Source of the DNA: Diphasiastrum complanatum
Taxonomy: Eukaryota; Streptophyta; Lycopodiopsida; Lycopodiales; Lycopodiaceae
DNA length: 64,000 nucleotides
Reading direction: 5' to 3'
Assembly: GCA_029204225.1 (NCBI GenBank)
Contig: MU832180.1
Span: 19,302 to 83,301 of the forward strand
The notes below the pieces were generated by a model that did not search any database, was not told the DNA's origin, and saw only the letters and a list, made by a program, of their open reading frames with translations. A program made the position numbers and the translations under genes. Positions within the stretch are counted from its first letter, which is position 1; each line of letters starts with the position of its first letter. This document shows positions 9,701 through 23,500 of the stretch, piece by piece.

Positions 9701-12700
9701 TACTTGCAATTGAATTTACTAAATGTTAGTGTTATTCCATGATTAAATTTTGACATCAGATGCCTCACAATGAAAAAAAGCTCGATTCTTCAGCAAAATG
9801 TCCATAAGTCAGTTTCAAACAGATGGAACTGCAGTACTACCGTACGGAGGGAAAGTCCACAGCCACAAGGATACCTGAAGTTACGTTACACTTCTTTTTT
9901 AAAAGTTGCTCCATGTTACCCAAGTATGCAGCTGTACCAGCTGGTTGGATCCCAGATCCTGATTGACTTAGTGTTCGTAGAAGGAACCTTGCTACCTTCA
10001 AAAAAGAACCAGGAGTCACCAAGGGCTTAATCAGTGACTGCAACAGAATATACTTCCAGGGAACATACTGCCACATATCCATCACAGCTGTAAATAAGAA
10101 TATATGATTGACATCAAAAATTACTTATCCAGATCATCAAATTCATAATTACAGTTTGACCTGGAGGAGCAGGATGACATTGTCACCCTCGAATGTGCAA
10201 GCTGGCACATAATTTGCGTACAATTCAGGCAAACCACTGGCACACAAATAGCCATGCCCACCACACAATTTTCTGCACTCTTCTATTCCATTCTGCCCAG
10301 GTAACAGAAGAAAGACAACAGAAAAAATCATACATCTGAAGACATATGGCTATGCATCAATTAACTACCTAATTCAGTTTATTATATTTGTAAATTTTAG
10401 AAGCATGTAACCTTCTATAGAAACTTCAGTAAGATTCCAGTTCATGAATAATGAGAGACAACAAAGTCGTGGAGTATAAAAAATTGGTCCCTATAGAACA
10501 TGCAGCAATTTCAATAACAATGTGCCTCCAAGAAGCAGAACACGAAAAGAGATTTCTCCAAGAAATGGGTGAAAATTGATCCTCAAACAGGAGGCATAGC
10601 ACATAGATAGACGTACAGATCATGAAAAGTTGTATCGTGTAGTCAAGGGACCTACAGCCTTACATTTGCTTTGAAATTTTAAGGTGGATGGATTACAAGC
10701 AAAAAGCTTTCCTTTAAGTGAGAACAAATCTTTTCCTATAATAATTGCAAAAATTCTGGATAAACTTGTATAACAATCGTAAAATCATATATTCCAAAGA
10801 TAATGAAAAGCAGCCAGCCTGGAAAAACAACAATTCCCCTTGAAACCAGTACTCATGGTGTTTAAAGGCACAACATCACTTCCTATGAAAACCCCGATAC
10901 ATAATGCATAAAAGATCTTTAGTCAGTAGCACATTAAGGATTGAAAAGATTTTCAAAAACAAGTTGCCATGTGATTCTTGCAAATTCGGACAAGGTTTTT
11001 CATTGTGCAAAGCATTGTAAACAGCTAATAGAACAATGTTAATCAGAAACAACATGCCAACAAGGCTTTCAATCCAGTACAGCACATATCCAGATTGAAA
11101 ACAGATGTAATAGAACATACAAACTTAATTTGGAGAGCACGCTTGGGGACTTACTGCAGTTACAGAAGTTGTCAGTGACTTCAGACCTGCTGTGCAAGCA
11201 TGTGCTTCAGGCAATGTTGAATAGTCAGAAGCCTGTAAACGAGACATAACATCTTTGTACAAAGATTTCATCCATTCTCCAGTGAAACGGAATGCATACG
11301 CGGTAGCCAGCAAAGGGAATAGCCTATTTTGTTGTGTCTTGTAATCAATAACCTGTAAAAATAAAAGTTATGGCCACAGGTGAAAAGACTCTAAGCAGAC
11401 GTCCAATGAACAAGAAAAAGAAGCTAGTCCCAGATACGCAATTCACTACCTGCACTTCAGGATGTCCATCATGGGCACCAAACTGCCTCCTCACAGCACT
11501 GTACCTGACTGCAACTGTGACAGCTCGAGATAAAGTTTCTGAAGAACCAGACACCAAACTCTGCCTTACATACACCATAGCACCATAATTAAGTTGTCTG
11601 GGAACTTTGGAGCGTATGTACTTTCCTTCCTTCGTAACTTCAGATAGTCTGCATTTCAAACCACTTTTTAGCCACCCCCTCATGCCTTCTACCTGGAGAT
11701 GCTGTACCACTACTTTCTTTGTGCTCTATAGCTTTTTCACATGATCAGCAAGTTACAGGTTTGTTTAGACGTACTTTACGAGACTCTAAGCCAACCTGTA
11801 AGTAACAAAACTATTTACAGAGATAAATCTTCAGTACAGCCTCAATGTGAACTAAACAACTTCTTCATTCGTTCTTGATATGCATACTTCATAAGCATGT
11901 TGTCACGTGGAATGCGAACATGGTCAAAGCGTAAAAAGCCATTGTCCATTGCATTGTAGCCGCCATTTCCAAACTTCACCCCAATATCTCCAACTGTGAT
12001 ACCAGGCAAAGGCTTGTGATCCTCCAAACTTCTCACTGGAACTATAAATGCTGCATTGGGCCAACCAATATCAAACTCAATCACTTTCCAAACAGGATTT
12101 CATGATAGATCTGCTTTGCCAACTGCATTATCAATAAGCATGTGCCTTCTTTAACTGTAACCAAGCAGGATCGAATAGTATTGTCACAAAAAGTTAGCTT
12201 AGAGCAAGCATACTCTATGAATGCTAAAGCATGAACCATTTCCACGGTTCAGCAAAGAGCAAAAGACTGATGGTCTATGACCAGGGTCTATGACCAGCAA
12301 GGCATCCAGGAATCATCTCAAAAGCTGGTTTGCAGAAAATAACTTGAATAAAGAAAACAAGACTAGTTAGCAGTTCACAGCTATAGACAATGATCTGTGA
12401 ATGCAATGACCTCACCAGACGTGTGGAATGTCAATTAGAAATAAGAGACCTCGCCAGATATAAGGAATGTCTATTAAAAATTAACCACGGGCAAAAAATT
12501 CAACATTGAAAATTCATATTTTCTATAATTCCTTAATGTGCAATTTAGGAAAAGAAGGTCCAAGTGGAATGGCTCTTTTAGTCAGAGATGGTGATGTACT
12601 GATATGCTTGCTTTAACTTGACAAGAATGGTTTTTGAAGCTACGTGACAAAGACAAGCAACAGAGTGGATGAAGAATAGTACCACGCTACATTGTAGAGT

Positions 12701-15700
12701 AATTATGCATGCAAAGTGTGGTATAAGCAAGCAATCGATGCACACAAACATGATGCTGCAAGCTTTGTAGATGAGATTGTCCTAAACATATGTGCTTATC
12801 TATTACTAACACTTTCTGTTTCATGGTCGGGAAGTTTTTGGTCAACCTTTCCTATCATCCTTCTCCACAGTAGCTTCAGAGTAGTTCCGTAACTGATCCA
12901 GGATAAATATTTTGAGAGCTTCCTCAACCTATATGAGCATCATGACAATCTCTTGTATTTGTTATTGGCCCGAAACTCAGATGAAGTTAACACAACCAGA
13001 CTGCTTTCCCTAGCATTTTCCGCAAGTTGCACCCTCGACAATCTTATAAGCAAACATTATATTGTTTGAGCAGTCTTCTTTGTACTTGAATTAACCTCAA
13101 AGAACGTCCCCTTCAATCTCTATTCTTCTTCATGTTTGAGTAAATCTTCATGCTTCCTACTGGTACATTTTTCCAAGTTCGCAAGTACAACCTTTCATAT
13201 CCCTATAATAAACCTGATCCAATGAACTCCCAAATTCAAGGACGCACACCATGTGTTCCAAGAGAGGAAACTTGCTACTACAGGCCTCGAAACTTTCTTT
13301 GAATGGTACAAAAAGACTAGTTTTGATAACTATATTCTGCCAGCAAAGCCATTTCAAGTGGAACTAGAATTTGCTGTCAATGAACTTCAAAATCCATGCA
13401 AAATTTCCCGTTTCGAATTTCAACCTAGATGACCCATGTTATTTTCCCTTTTTATTGAAAGGCGCATTCCTTGAAATCAAATTTGTAATTATGGCTATAA
13501 AAATATTGATGCTAACCTTGCTGAGTTAAGGGTTTCTACAAGAAATGCCACCGCGACTACACCAAGTCCCACACACTTCAATTCCCTTTTGCATAGCGCA
13601 GATATCTATTCTAAAACAGGCCTACCAAGAAACCAATACCCAAAACTAGCTACATATTACATCCATAAAGAAATTTCCATAATTGTTAACATAATATTGG
13701 AATCTTATTATCCAATATCCCGAAATGTAAGGAAAAAATTGTCCCTCTCCCTTGAAGGTACCGATCTTCATTGAGATATCCTATGTCAGCTCTATCTCTA
13801 GCTCGCTTGGCAAACTTTCTAGTTCCAACTAACTGCCAATAGAATTAAGACTACTCATCTAATCATAGGTCCCCTAGGACCCAAACTTTCACACATATTC
13901 TGCCTTCTAGATGTTCTAAATACCTGCCCTCATGCTCCCAAGTAGTTAAGTGACCTACTTAATCGGTAACTCTTACAATGGAAATAAGGGCCCCAGGGTC
14001 CAGCGATCCAGAGGCTTTTCTTTACCGTATTCCCTTGGGAATCTGCATGAGTCCACCCATGTTGCTCTCGCTAGTGAACTATTTCATACACTACAAACAT
14101 GAGGAGAACAATGCTAGTAGTAGCACAGGCTTTCTTCCTGAGCAGAGTCACCTAGTTCAGGACCCGTAACACTCAAGCTTGCAACGAGGTAACCCTTGAG
14201 TAAACCCTTAACAAAAACTACAATCAAAAAGCTCTAGTAAAATTATCTTATTGTCAGACTCTGAAAAAGTCACCTCAGAATGTATCTAGTCAAAAAGATA
14301 AAGCATTGAGAAACAACAGAAGAAGAAAGTATGAACCTTTAGTCAACAATTTAATATTTGAAGGAATATAACTATTTAACAAAATTCCTTATAAAGCCAA
14401 TCTTGCTAATCTGTCTTACAAAGCGATATAGCAATTTGTGGAAATGACTTTTCTCACCGTGAATACCATAGTCTTGTTCCCCCAAAATAAGGCGTGCATA
14501 CACAATTGCATGTGTTGAAGACTTTCCCAAGCCTCCAGGCCACCACTGCAAGATCCAAGAACATTACAAATCCATTAGTCACTTCAAAATTTTGATGAAT
14601 ATTGCTATAAGAGTGCATTCCAGAAGGAATCTAAGAAAATATTGATTATTATGTTAAAGCTGAAAATTGACCCATTCGACTCTGATTAATACCTTTAAAG
14701 TTTTGCACAGAACCTGGCATTCCTTCAGCAATTCATTCCTAAGTAGTTCTCTATAAAAAGTGATCAGTGTAATAGTACATAGACTTACTTTTGATGATGT
14801 TAATGTTGGGCTGTTCATAACAAATTCATCAGAGGCATAGTCAAAGCTTGCCGTTGTCTCGAGCCCTTGCACATTAGAACCATGACCAAGCTCTGTTTGT
14901 GCATAACAACCAATAATTGCCATTTTGTTTGCAAGAGGTAACCATTTCTTTTGCTGCTCTTCGGTTGCCTGGCCTTGCAATGAAGGTATGAACATGCCCT
15001 ACAAATAGTATGTCCATTTATGCAACATGTAGAAACCTTTAATAAGATAATAGGAGGTCCAAAAAATATTTTACTAGCTTGCATATCAGCCTTCACAATC
15101 AAGGTTAACTAGGCATTTCAGAAATCAGCATCCCCTAAACTTGGATGTCTAAAAGCATGAAGAGGTAAAACTTTCCACAGATTCCATGAAGTCAAGTAGA
15201 GCTTCCCTGTCAACTGCATCAACCCAGAAATTCTTGAAATCTAAAGTCAAAGACCTACATGCATGAACCAGAACTTTCCACATTCACCAAAAACATTCGT
15301 GCAAAAAGTTCCGTCTTTCTCCAAAAGTAGAATACTAGAAAAGAATATCTAAAACATGAATGTGGGTTCAAGGTATGTCCAAAAGGTCCATAAGAGGCTC
15401 ACCCAATGTAAATCAGCAAACGAATTCTCATCCACAAACTTCCTTAGCTTTGATGCCTCCTCCGCTTCAAGTATACATCAAGTAGCAACAAATTAGCCTC
15501 TGTTTCACAAGTAGATGAGAGTATCTTACAAGGTTTAAATGCTCTTTCTACCATGCAAAACAAAGGCAAGCAAATTCACTTCCGTTGGACAATGAGAAAG
15601 TTCCTTTCTAAAACTTTAGTTCAGCCAGATATTCTCAGTGGTTGCCAATCATGGGGGCCAAGTATAGCCAAGGAGGCTTGCAAAAAAGTGGAGAAAGTGT

Positions 15701-17508
15701 AAAAATGATTTCCCATAGAAGAATGGGGAGCCACAACACAAACCACCTACCCTATCTTATTGCATGAGATTGGTTTTACGACCTAGAAGGAAGTGGAAAG
15801 GATCTACATAAGGATGGAGGACATAAAGCATTGTTCATGGATCTCAGAAGACATTTGAAATAACAACAACGAGAAAAAACCTTGTACTTTGTGTGGTGCT
15901 TTGACATTCAAATTTGCAATCTGTTATCTTGTTTTGAAGGAACAAGGGAAGATACTTGCAGGCTAGACAGGGCAGAAGTGATTATATTTCAATATTGCTT
16001 GTTGATTACGATAGTTTGCGTCTTAAATTTCCAAATGTTGTGGTTGAGTCCATCCTACTTGCTTGATTATGGCAACACTAATTAATTCAAGCTAACGATG
16101 CTTTTTCACAAAATGGTGGGAAAGGTGCCTTCCGGGTATGGAGGGCCCAATTTTTGGAATGGATTTCAAGCTTTTGTTGGCTGCAGTGTGCACTTGGCTA
16201 GCTTGAAAGTGCCTTGATTACTCTTAGAGAGCTTGATGCTGCTGATGGCAGTGACTGTGTGCTAACCATAATACATATCTACGAAGTTGATATCTAGTTT
16301 GTTAATTTGCTGTTATCTAGCCTCTAGATTTCTGAGCTAGTAGATTTGTTGTCATCTATCCAAAGAAAAGAGCTGGTGTCCAATCACTTCAAAATAAAAG
16401 TGATTGGCTTAGGAGGCATTTTAGCAACTTTTTTTCTATTGTACATTCATGTGATGTGCACATGCAGCATCTTGAAATGGGTATTGAAATAAGAGAGGAG
16501 ACTATACCACAAACTGAAAGGGAGGCAAGAATTTTGGCAAAGGAGACAAAAAAGCACATCCTATAGTCAATCTTTCTGTGAAAGATAATATCACTCCTCA
16601 TATTTGAAATGTCATATGACCAAACGAAGCGTGGAACATACTTAAGTCCACCTTTGAGACAACACAAGAATCCTACATTTTCAAATATCCTATGTGATTT
16701 AAGAAATGCAAGTGTTTGTGATCGTCTTTCGAACAAAAGAAAAGTCTTTTGTTTCCTACTAAATAGTTACCTGTGCAAAGGAAAATACCACAAAATCACT
16801 AAATGCAAGTGCTTGTGATCATCTTACGTTGATTAAACACAAAACAAACACATTTATAGTCGTTGCATAGGTACTACATAGTTGCCCGTTCTGAAACAGA
16901 TGACGTTTCAGAGCAATGTTCCAAACACGTTCCATTTCAAAACATGGCCTAGGCTTTATTTTTTTCTCAATAAGCATTTTTTTTGCCAAAAAAATTGTAA
17001 ATATTTCTAAAAGAGTGACAAGTAGGGAATGACATTGAGCTGCCTTAAATAGACTATCTAGACATTAAATAAAAATGACATAAAAGAAATACTTCTATGA
17101 TTCATACACGTTACCCACGGTTACTTTCATATACCTTCAATTCAGATTCCATGTTCATAAATGGTGCAAATTCTGAACATAGTTTTTGGGGCCCAAAAAC
17201 ACCAAAAGACGTTGAATTCCAAAAACATGAACTCAATGAAAAATTTGGGGGAAGGATTTTTTTTAAAGGGCAAAAAATACTCAATCTTTACGTTTCCAAA
17301 CATATGGAAGCTGTTCCATTTCGAACAAAAATCAGAATCAACTCATTCACCTTTAATTCAAAAACTCCTCTCTCTCTTTCATTCAAATTCAATCACTCAC
17401 ACACACCCACACTCTCTTTTAAAAATCAAATGTCACAAATTTTTTTACACACACACACTCTCTCTCTCTTTCCATCTATCTATCTATTTCTCTCTCTATC
17501 TATCTATC

Positions 17509-17568
<60 letters not shown>

Positions 17569-20500
17569 ACAAAAATTTCATCGCTGAAGGCATGAATGCT
17601 TGTTTCAAGGTTTCTTTTTTTTATAAAATTATTTCCCTCAAGAAAAAATTTATCTGCTTGAAAATTGTGCTTAAAAAGCACCAAGTGAAGATTTGTCATG
17701 AGGTTATTAGTCCCTTGGACATCACAAATGGATTTTTGGGGATTTTGAGGACAGCGACCACAACAACAAATACATGTGTCATCTGGATACATGTTTCGAA
17801 TCTGCAGGTGCTTGCGTCATATGCTCATTTTACTCCATAATGACATAAAAATATACCTGTTAATCGAAGATCCTGAACAAGTTTCCAAGCATGTGTGGCT
17901 TTTTGAATGGATCTCTTGATCAACTCTGAACGATCTAAGTGTACCCTATCATCTTTCCGAAAAACCTGATAAACAAAAACCAACGAGATTTTGGTTATAG
18001 ATTACAATCAGCCACTAAATTTAGAGTTTACTTGACAATTAACCAAACTACAACCGTCTATAAAGAACATACCTAATCTATATAACATATAGCATTCACC
18101 AAGTGTTGATGGGCATCATCTATAATGCATGTGAGCATGAATAGCAATAACCAAAAGAATGTACATGCTTGATTCCTACTAACGGGAAGTAGTGGTCTCA
18201 TCCTTACAAAAGAACTCAAACTTTCTTAACGTTCAAGCACCACAAGCTTTGAGCGTACCTAGTATGTAACATGTGTGGCGTTAGCATCCCATGATAGTAA
18301 TATGTTAGAAACAACCATCTAGAAGCAATACATACTCAAACTATTTAGTCAAAGCAAGTTGCACCATGGTGCTTGAAGAATTACGTTGTAGCTTCACATA
18401 GTTCTCTTGAAGGTAAGACTTGGCCAAACAATATATTCATGTTACGTACTTGGCATAACAAATGAGAGCGAATTCAGTATCTCAGTCAAAGATATATAAC
18501 GTAATGCACCATGCAAGTTGCATAGATCTAATAGGAGATGCATGCATATTAAATCGTTGTCACAGTGGCTTGAATTGGGGTGAAGTGAGCTTGCTTAGAA
18601 AACTGGTCTGATCAAAAGCTTAAAGTGTATATACAATCCAAAGAAAGATTTCTGAAGAGCAGTGCCAGGAGAAGCACATCCATTCCTTAAGCTCACTCAT
18701 ACTAACATTTGTGGGCCAATACGAACTAGACCCATCGAGAGTGCTGACTATTTTGCTAACTTCATTGATAATTTTAATGAAAAGTGTTGGATCTATTGTA
18801 TGTCACACAAGTCAAATGTTTTCTCAATCTTTTGCTAGTTCAAAAGCATGGTAGAGAAGCAACCAAGTTTGATGTTCTAAGATCAGATTGAGGAGGTTGA
18901 GTATGGATCAAATGCCTTTATTGACTTTTGTGAGCAGCATGGGAGAAGGAGGCAAATATCTGCTCCCTATACACCACAACAAACCGGTGTTGAGGAAAGC
19001 AAGAACAGAAAGATAGTTGAGATGGCAAAATCAATATTGAAAAGTATGAATTGGCCAAATACCTATTAGGTTGAAGTGTGTAACACAACAATTTATGTGT
19101 TGAGTCGGAGCATATGACACCAGAAGAAGCATTTACAAGAATCAAGCCCAAGCCCAAGGTTACTCGTCTCAAAGTGTTTGGATGTACTGCCTATCCACTA
19201 ATCCTTGAGGAGAAACAGACGAAATTGGATGCTAAATCTAGTTTCAAACATTTCAAACACGGTTCAAATGTTTGAAACATTGTTGACCCTTTTAAAATAT
19301 ATATTTTTGGATATGATTAACAAACGTCATACCCTTTCGATCGTGAATTTAGAATGAGTGTGTTACGAGCTCGTAACCAGTGCCGAACCCTAGAGAACAC
19401 AGATAGGTCAGATACCACAGTCAGGGTCGTGTCCAGCGTACATGACCAACAGGGCAAGACAGTGTGAGTAGTGTGCCCCAGCATGGTCCATAGCCATGGC
19501 GGGCCTAACACAGCCTAGGGACCCTGTCAGCAGGATAGGGCCCCCAGTTGGGTCCCGACGTGCAGTCGGCCACGTCAGTGCCATGTGGCCGACACTTGGC
19601 AGTAGCATGCTACCAGTCCTCACACTGGGCTAGGAGGGGCTTACTCTATATCAGGGAGTAGGCAAGGTTGGGTGGATCAGTTAGTGTTTGCCCTACTGTG
19701 GTGTTAGGATCTATTACACTGGTATCAGAGCCATCTCCATCCTAGGGAGTTCAGGACAGCAGTAGAGAAAGCTATCAGAAGATAGGAAAAATTTCTCAGA
19801 TTCTCAGAAAAGAATTGAGGAGGAAAATCGCTGTAGGAACAGCTTTCAAATCCTTGAAATTTGCTGGGAATTTACAGTTGTTTGAGGCACAATCCCTTGT
19901 AGAAGCTCAGCGCTGAAAAATCAGGGATTTACCCTTGATTTTTATGTATCAGTTGTGGATTTTTGAGCACATTTTAAATAGAAAACGTGGAGCAGGTCCA
20001 GCGCTGCCAAATTGGGTGGAAACTTCGAATTTGGAGTAAAATTTTCTGGAATTTGGAGCGGATCTGAGACAGAATTGTGGGTGCAGGTCCAGCGCTGAAG
20101 GTAAAGCTTTGGCAGGAACCACAAGTTTGCAACTGTTTTGGGTCCTAAAACGGGAATTTTGGAGCAAAAAGTATACACCTCAGACAGCGAGGGAAGGGGC
20201 CAAGACGATCAGAAGTTTGTTTCTTTTTCTTGGTACCTTGATCTCTGATTTTTCCGGACAGCAGATCTGAAAGCAGTGGAGGAAGAGCTGAAAGGGCTTT
20301 TCTTGATTCTCTCTGTGGAAGTACAGTTCTCAGAAAGAGCTAAGTTTTCTTTCCCTCCTTGTACAGTTGTAAATTAGTCTTTTAGACTTTTTTTCCTTCA
20401 GAAGTTAAGGTAGCTCTCTTTCAGTTCCGAAGATGACCACTCCTCAGGGACCTGATCAACCCCCGGAGAGAGGCTTCGACGAACTTGAAACAGAAGCCTT

Positions 20501-23500
20501 GGCTTACAAAAAAGGGAAGGAACCCATGGAAGTGGAAGAACAGGAACAGTTCGCCGAAGAACTCGACGAACTGGTTACCAAGGAGCAGTTCCTCCAATTG
20601 GTAACAGAAGTGGATGAACTGAAGTTGGCATTAGCCAATTTCAAGTCCAGTGTGGACGACTCGTTCGCTGAACTCAAAAACTTGTTTTTGAGTTCCGCGA
20701 AAGGAAGCCTTCCCTCCACTTCTCAGTTATCCCCTTCTCCACTTCCATCAGTTTCGGGTGAGACTTTACGGTCTCACCCCAGTGTTTTTAAAGATTTAAA
20801 GCCTCCTACTTTTAATGGGGAAGAGAAGGATAGAAATGCAGATATTCTACAAACCTTCCTCAGCAAATGGAAGAACATTCATGCTCTTAAACAGACCCCT
20901 GACCATTTGCAAGCAATTGAGGCCAGTCTTTCTTTAGGGCCTATGGCCTATAAGTGGTGGTTAAATCTCCAGGAGACTGGGCAGACTCCCCGGTCATGGA
21001 AAGCTTTTGAAGAAGCTTTCCTAAGAGAATTTCTAGAATGAACTTGATAGAGCCTGGGAAGCCTGGGAAAGAACAGTAATGGACAAGTCCCTCATCCAAT
21101 ATATCTCGCAGTATCGAGAAGCAATTTTAAAGATTAAAAATATGGATGACTATCAAAAAATCAGGGGATTTGTCCGTGGCCTCAAAGATGAATATAAAGT
21201 AGAGGTCCAGAGAAACTCGCCTACTACCCTTGAGCAAGCTCTCAGATATGCTCAAATCTATGATGATTCAGTGGGTAGGAAGAGAGCGAGACAGCAACCA
21301 CTTTCTGAGCAGCTTCCTCAGAAAGACTTTCAATTTAAAAAGAAATTTTTAAAAAGAAAGAAAGAAGATAAATTTAAAGGTGAAGCTCCTCAGAAACGCC
21401 CTTCACTCATACAGCCCTTAAAACCAGATGATTTTGAGAAAGCCAAACAAGAACGTTTGTGCTTTGTGTGTATGGGCAAGGGACACACAGTCAGACAGTG
21501 TCCCAAGGGGCCTTTCACAAAAAAAGATAAAAAACAAGTTCATCTTGTTCAGACTGTATGTTTCCCCAGTGACTCGACAGCTTCCGAGATCAAAGTGTAT
21601 CATGAAGATCATGAACACTGTTGCCAGCTGACCTCTGCAATGCTAGCGAGACCCTTCAGTTTTGGGCCGCATGACCTAGTACGTATGCATGGGAAAGTTG
21701 GTAACCAGTCAGTAAGAGTCATGGTTGATGATGGGGCAACCCATAATTTCATCAACCACACCCTGGTTAAAAAGCTTAAACTACCAGAAGTACCTAGTCA
21801 GCATAGGTACATAGTTTCATTAGCTAAGGGTGAAGATAAAAAAATATGGGAAACTATGGTAAGTAAGTTAAATCTTGGTATTCAGGGGTACCAAGATCAA
21901 ATAAACTTTCAGATAATGCACCTGGATCGAACAGACATTGTTCTCGGGAGAGATTGGCTCTACAGTTTAGGACCTTCCCTCCACAGAAACTATCAGGAGA
22001 ACACCCTCAGCTTTCAGTATAAAGGCCGAGAGATCCAGTTGCATGGGGAGCATGATGTTCCCAACAGCCCTATGGTCTGCAGTTCAGAGCTCTGTCAGCT
22101 AATCGGAGACGAAGACCATCAGGTATTCTTATGTGACTTTCAGTTTATTCCTGAAGTTTCTATTTCCAGTTCTATTCAGCAGAAAATCAGTAAATTAGAA
22201 ACTTTATTGTCTAAATTTAAAGATATTTTTCCTGAAGATTTGCCACATGGTTTACCACCTAGCAGAGAGGTAGATCATGTAATAAACCTAGTACCAGGTA
22301 CAGCACCTGTTTCTAAACCTCCGTATCGGGTCAGCCGAACAGAGGATGAAGAAATAACTAGGCAGTTAACAGACTATCTTGGGAAAGGCCAAATTCAGAC
22401 CAGTAGTTCACCATGGGCCTCACCAGTCCTATTGGTGAAAAAGAAGGAGGGGTCTATGCGTCTTTGCGTAGATTACAGAGCCCTCAATAAAGTCACAATT
22501 AAGAATAAATACCCTATGCCTCGGGCAGACGAGTTGTTTGATCAACTCGACGGGGCTAAGTTTTTCAGCAAAATAGACCTCAGATCGGGATATCATCAAG
22601 TCCGTATAAAATCGGAAGATGTCTCGAAAACAGCTTTTAGGACTCGTCACGGTCATTATGAGTTTAAGGTGATGCCATTTGGGCTCACAAATGCTCCAGC
22701 TACTTTTATGACCTTGATGAACAGTGTCCTCAGACCATACTTGGGTAAGTTTGTAGTCGTATTTTTAGATGACATCCTCGTCTACAGCAAAACGAGAAAG
22801 GAGCATCTAAAACACCTCAGAAAGGTGTTTCGACTGCTCAGAAAGCATAAGCTTTATGCTAAACAATCCAAGTGTGCATTCTTCGTTGAAGAAGTAGCAT
22901 ATTTGGGTCACATTATCTCTTCAGATGGGATTAAGATGGACCCAAATAAGGTTAAAGCCATACTCAGTTGGCTGAGACCTCAGAATATTTTGGAACTTCA
23001 AATCTTTCTTGGTCTGGCGGGATATTACAGACGATTTGTCAAGGAATATGCTCAGATAGCAGTCCCTATGACAAATCTCCTTAAGGGGAAGGGAAAGGAG
23101 TTCATTTGGGAGTCCGCACAACAGGAGAGCTTTGATGCTCTCAAAACAGCCTTAGCTACAGCACCAGTTTTAAAGGTCGTCGACCCCAATCAGCCATTTG
23201 TGGTCGAAACAGATGCTAGCGACTTTGCAGTAGGTGCTGTGCTAACTCAGGGTGGACGACCAGTTGCGTTCGAGAGTAAAAAACTCGAGCCAGCACAGAC
23301 TAGGTATAGTGCCTATGAAAAGGAACTCTTTTCTATAGTCCATGCCCTTAAGACTTGGAGGCATTATTTGTATGGTGCCAACTTTGAGGTCCTGACAGAC
23401 CATGAGAGTCTCAGATACCTTTGCAATCAACCTGAGCTTAGAGGTCGGAAAGCTCGTTGGGCAGAGTTGATGCAAGAGTTTGACATGTCTATCAGATATA

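Noticed and set aside
17097-17840. 247-codon open frame on the plus strand
   Set aside because: It runs through the (TC)n microsatellite (poly Leu-Ser) inside an ACX intron and ends 17 bp before exon 2 on the opposite strand; no conserved features.
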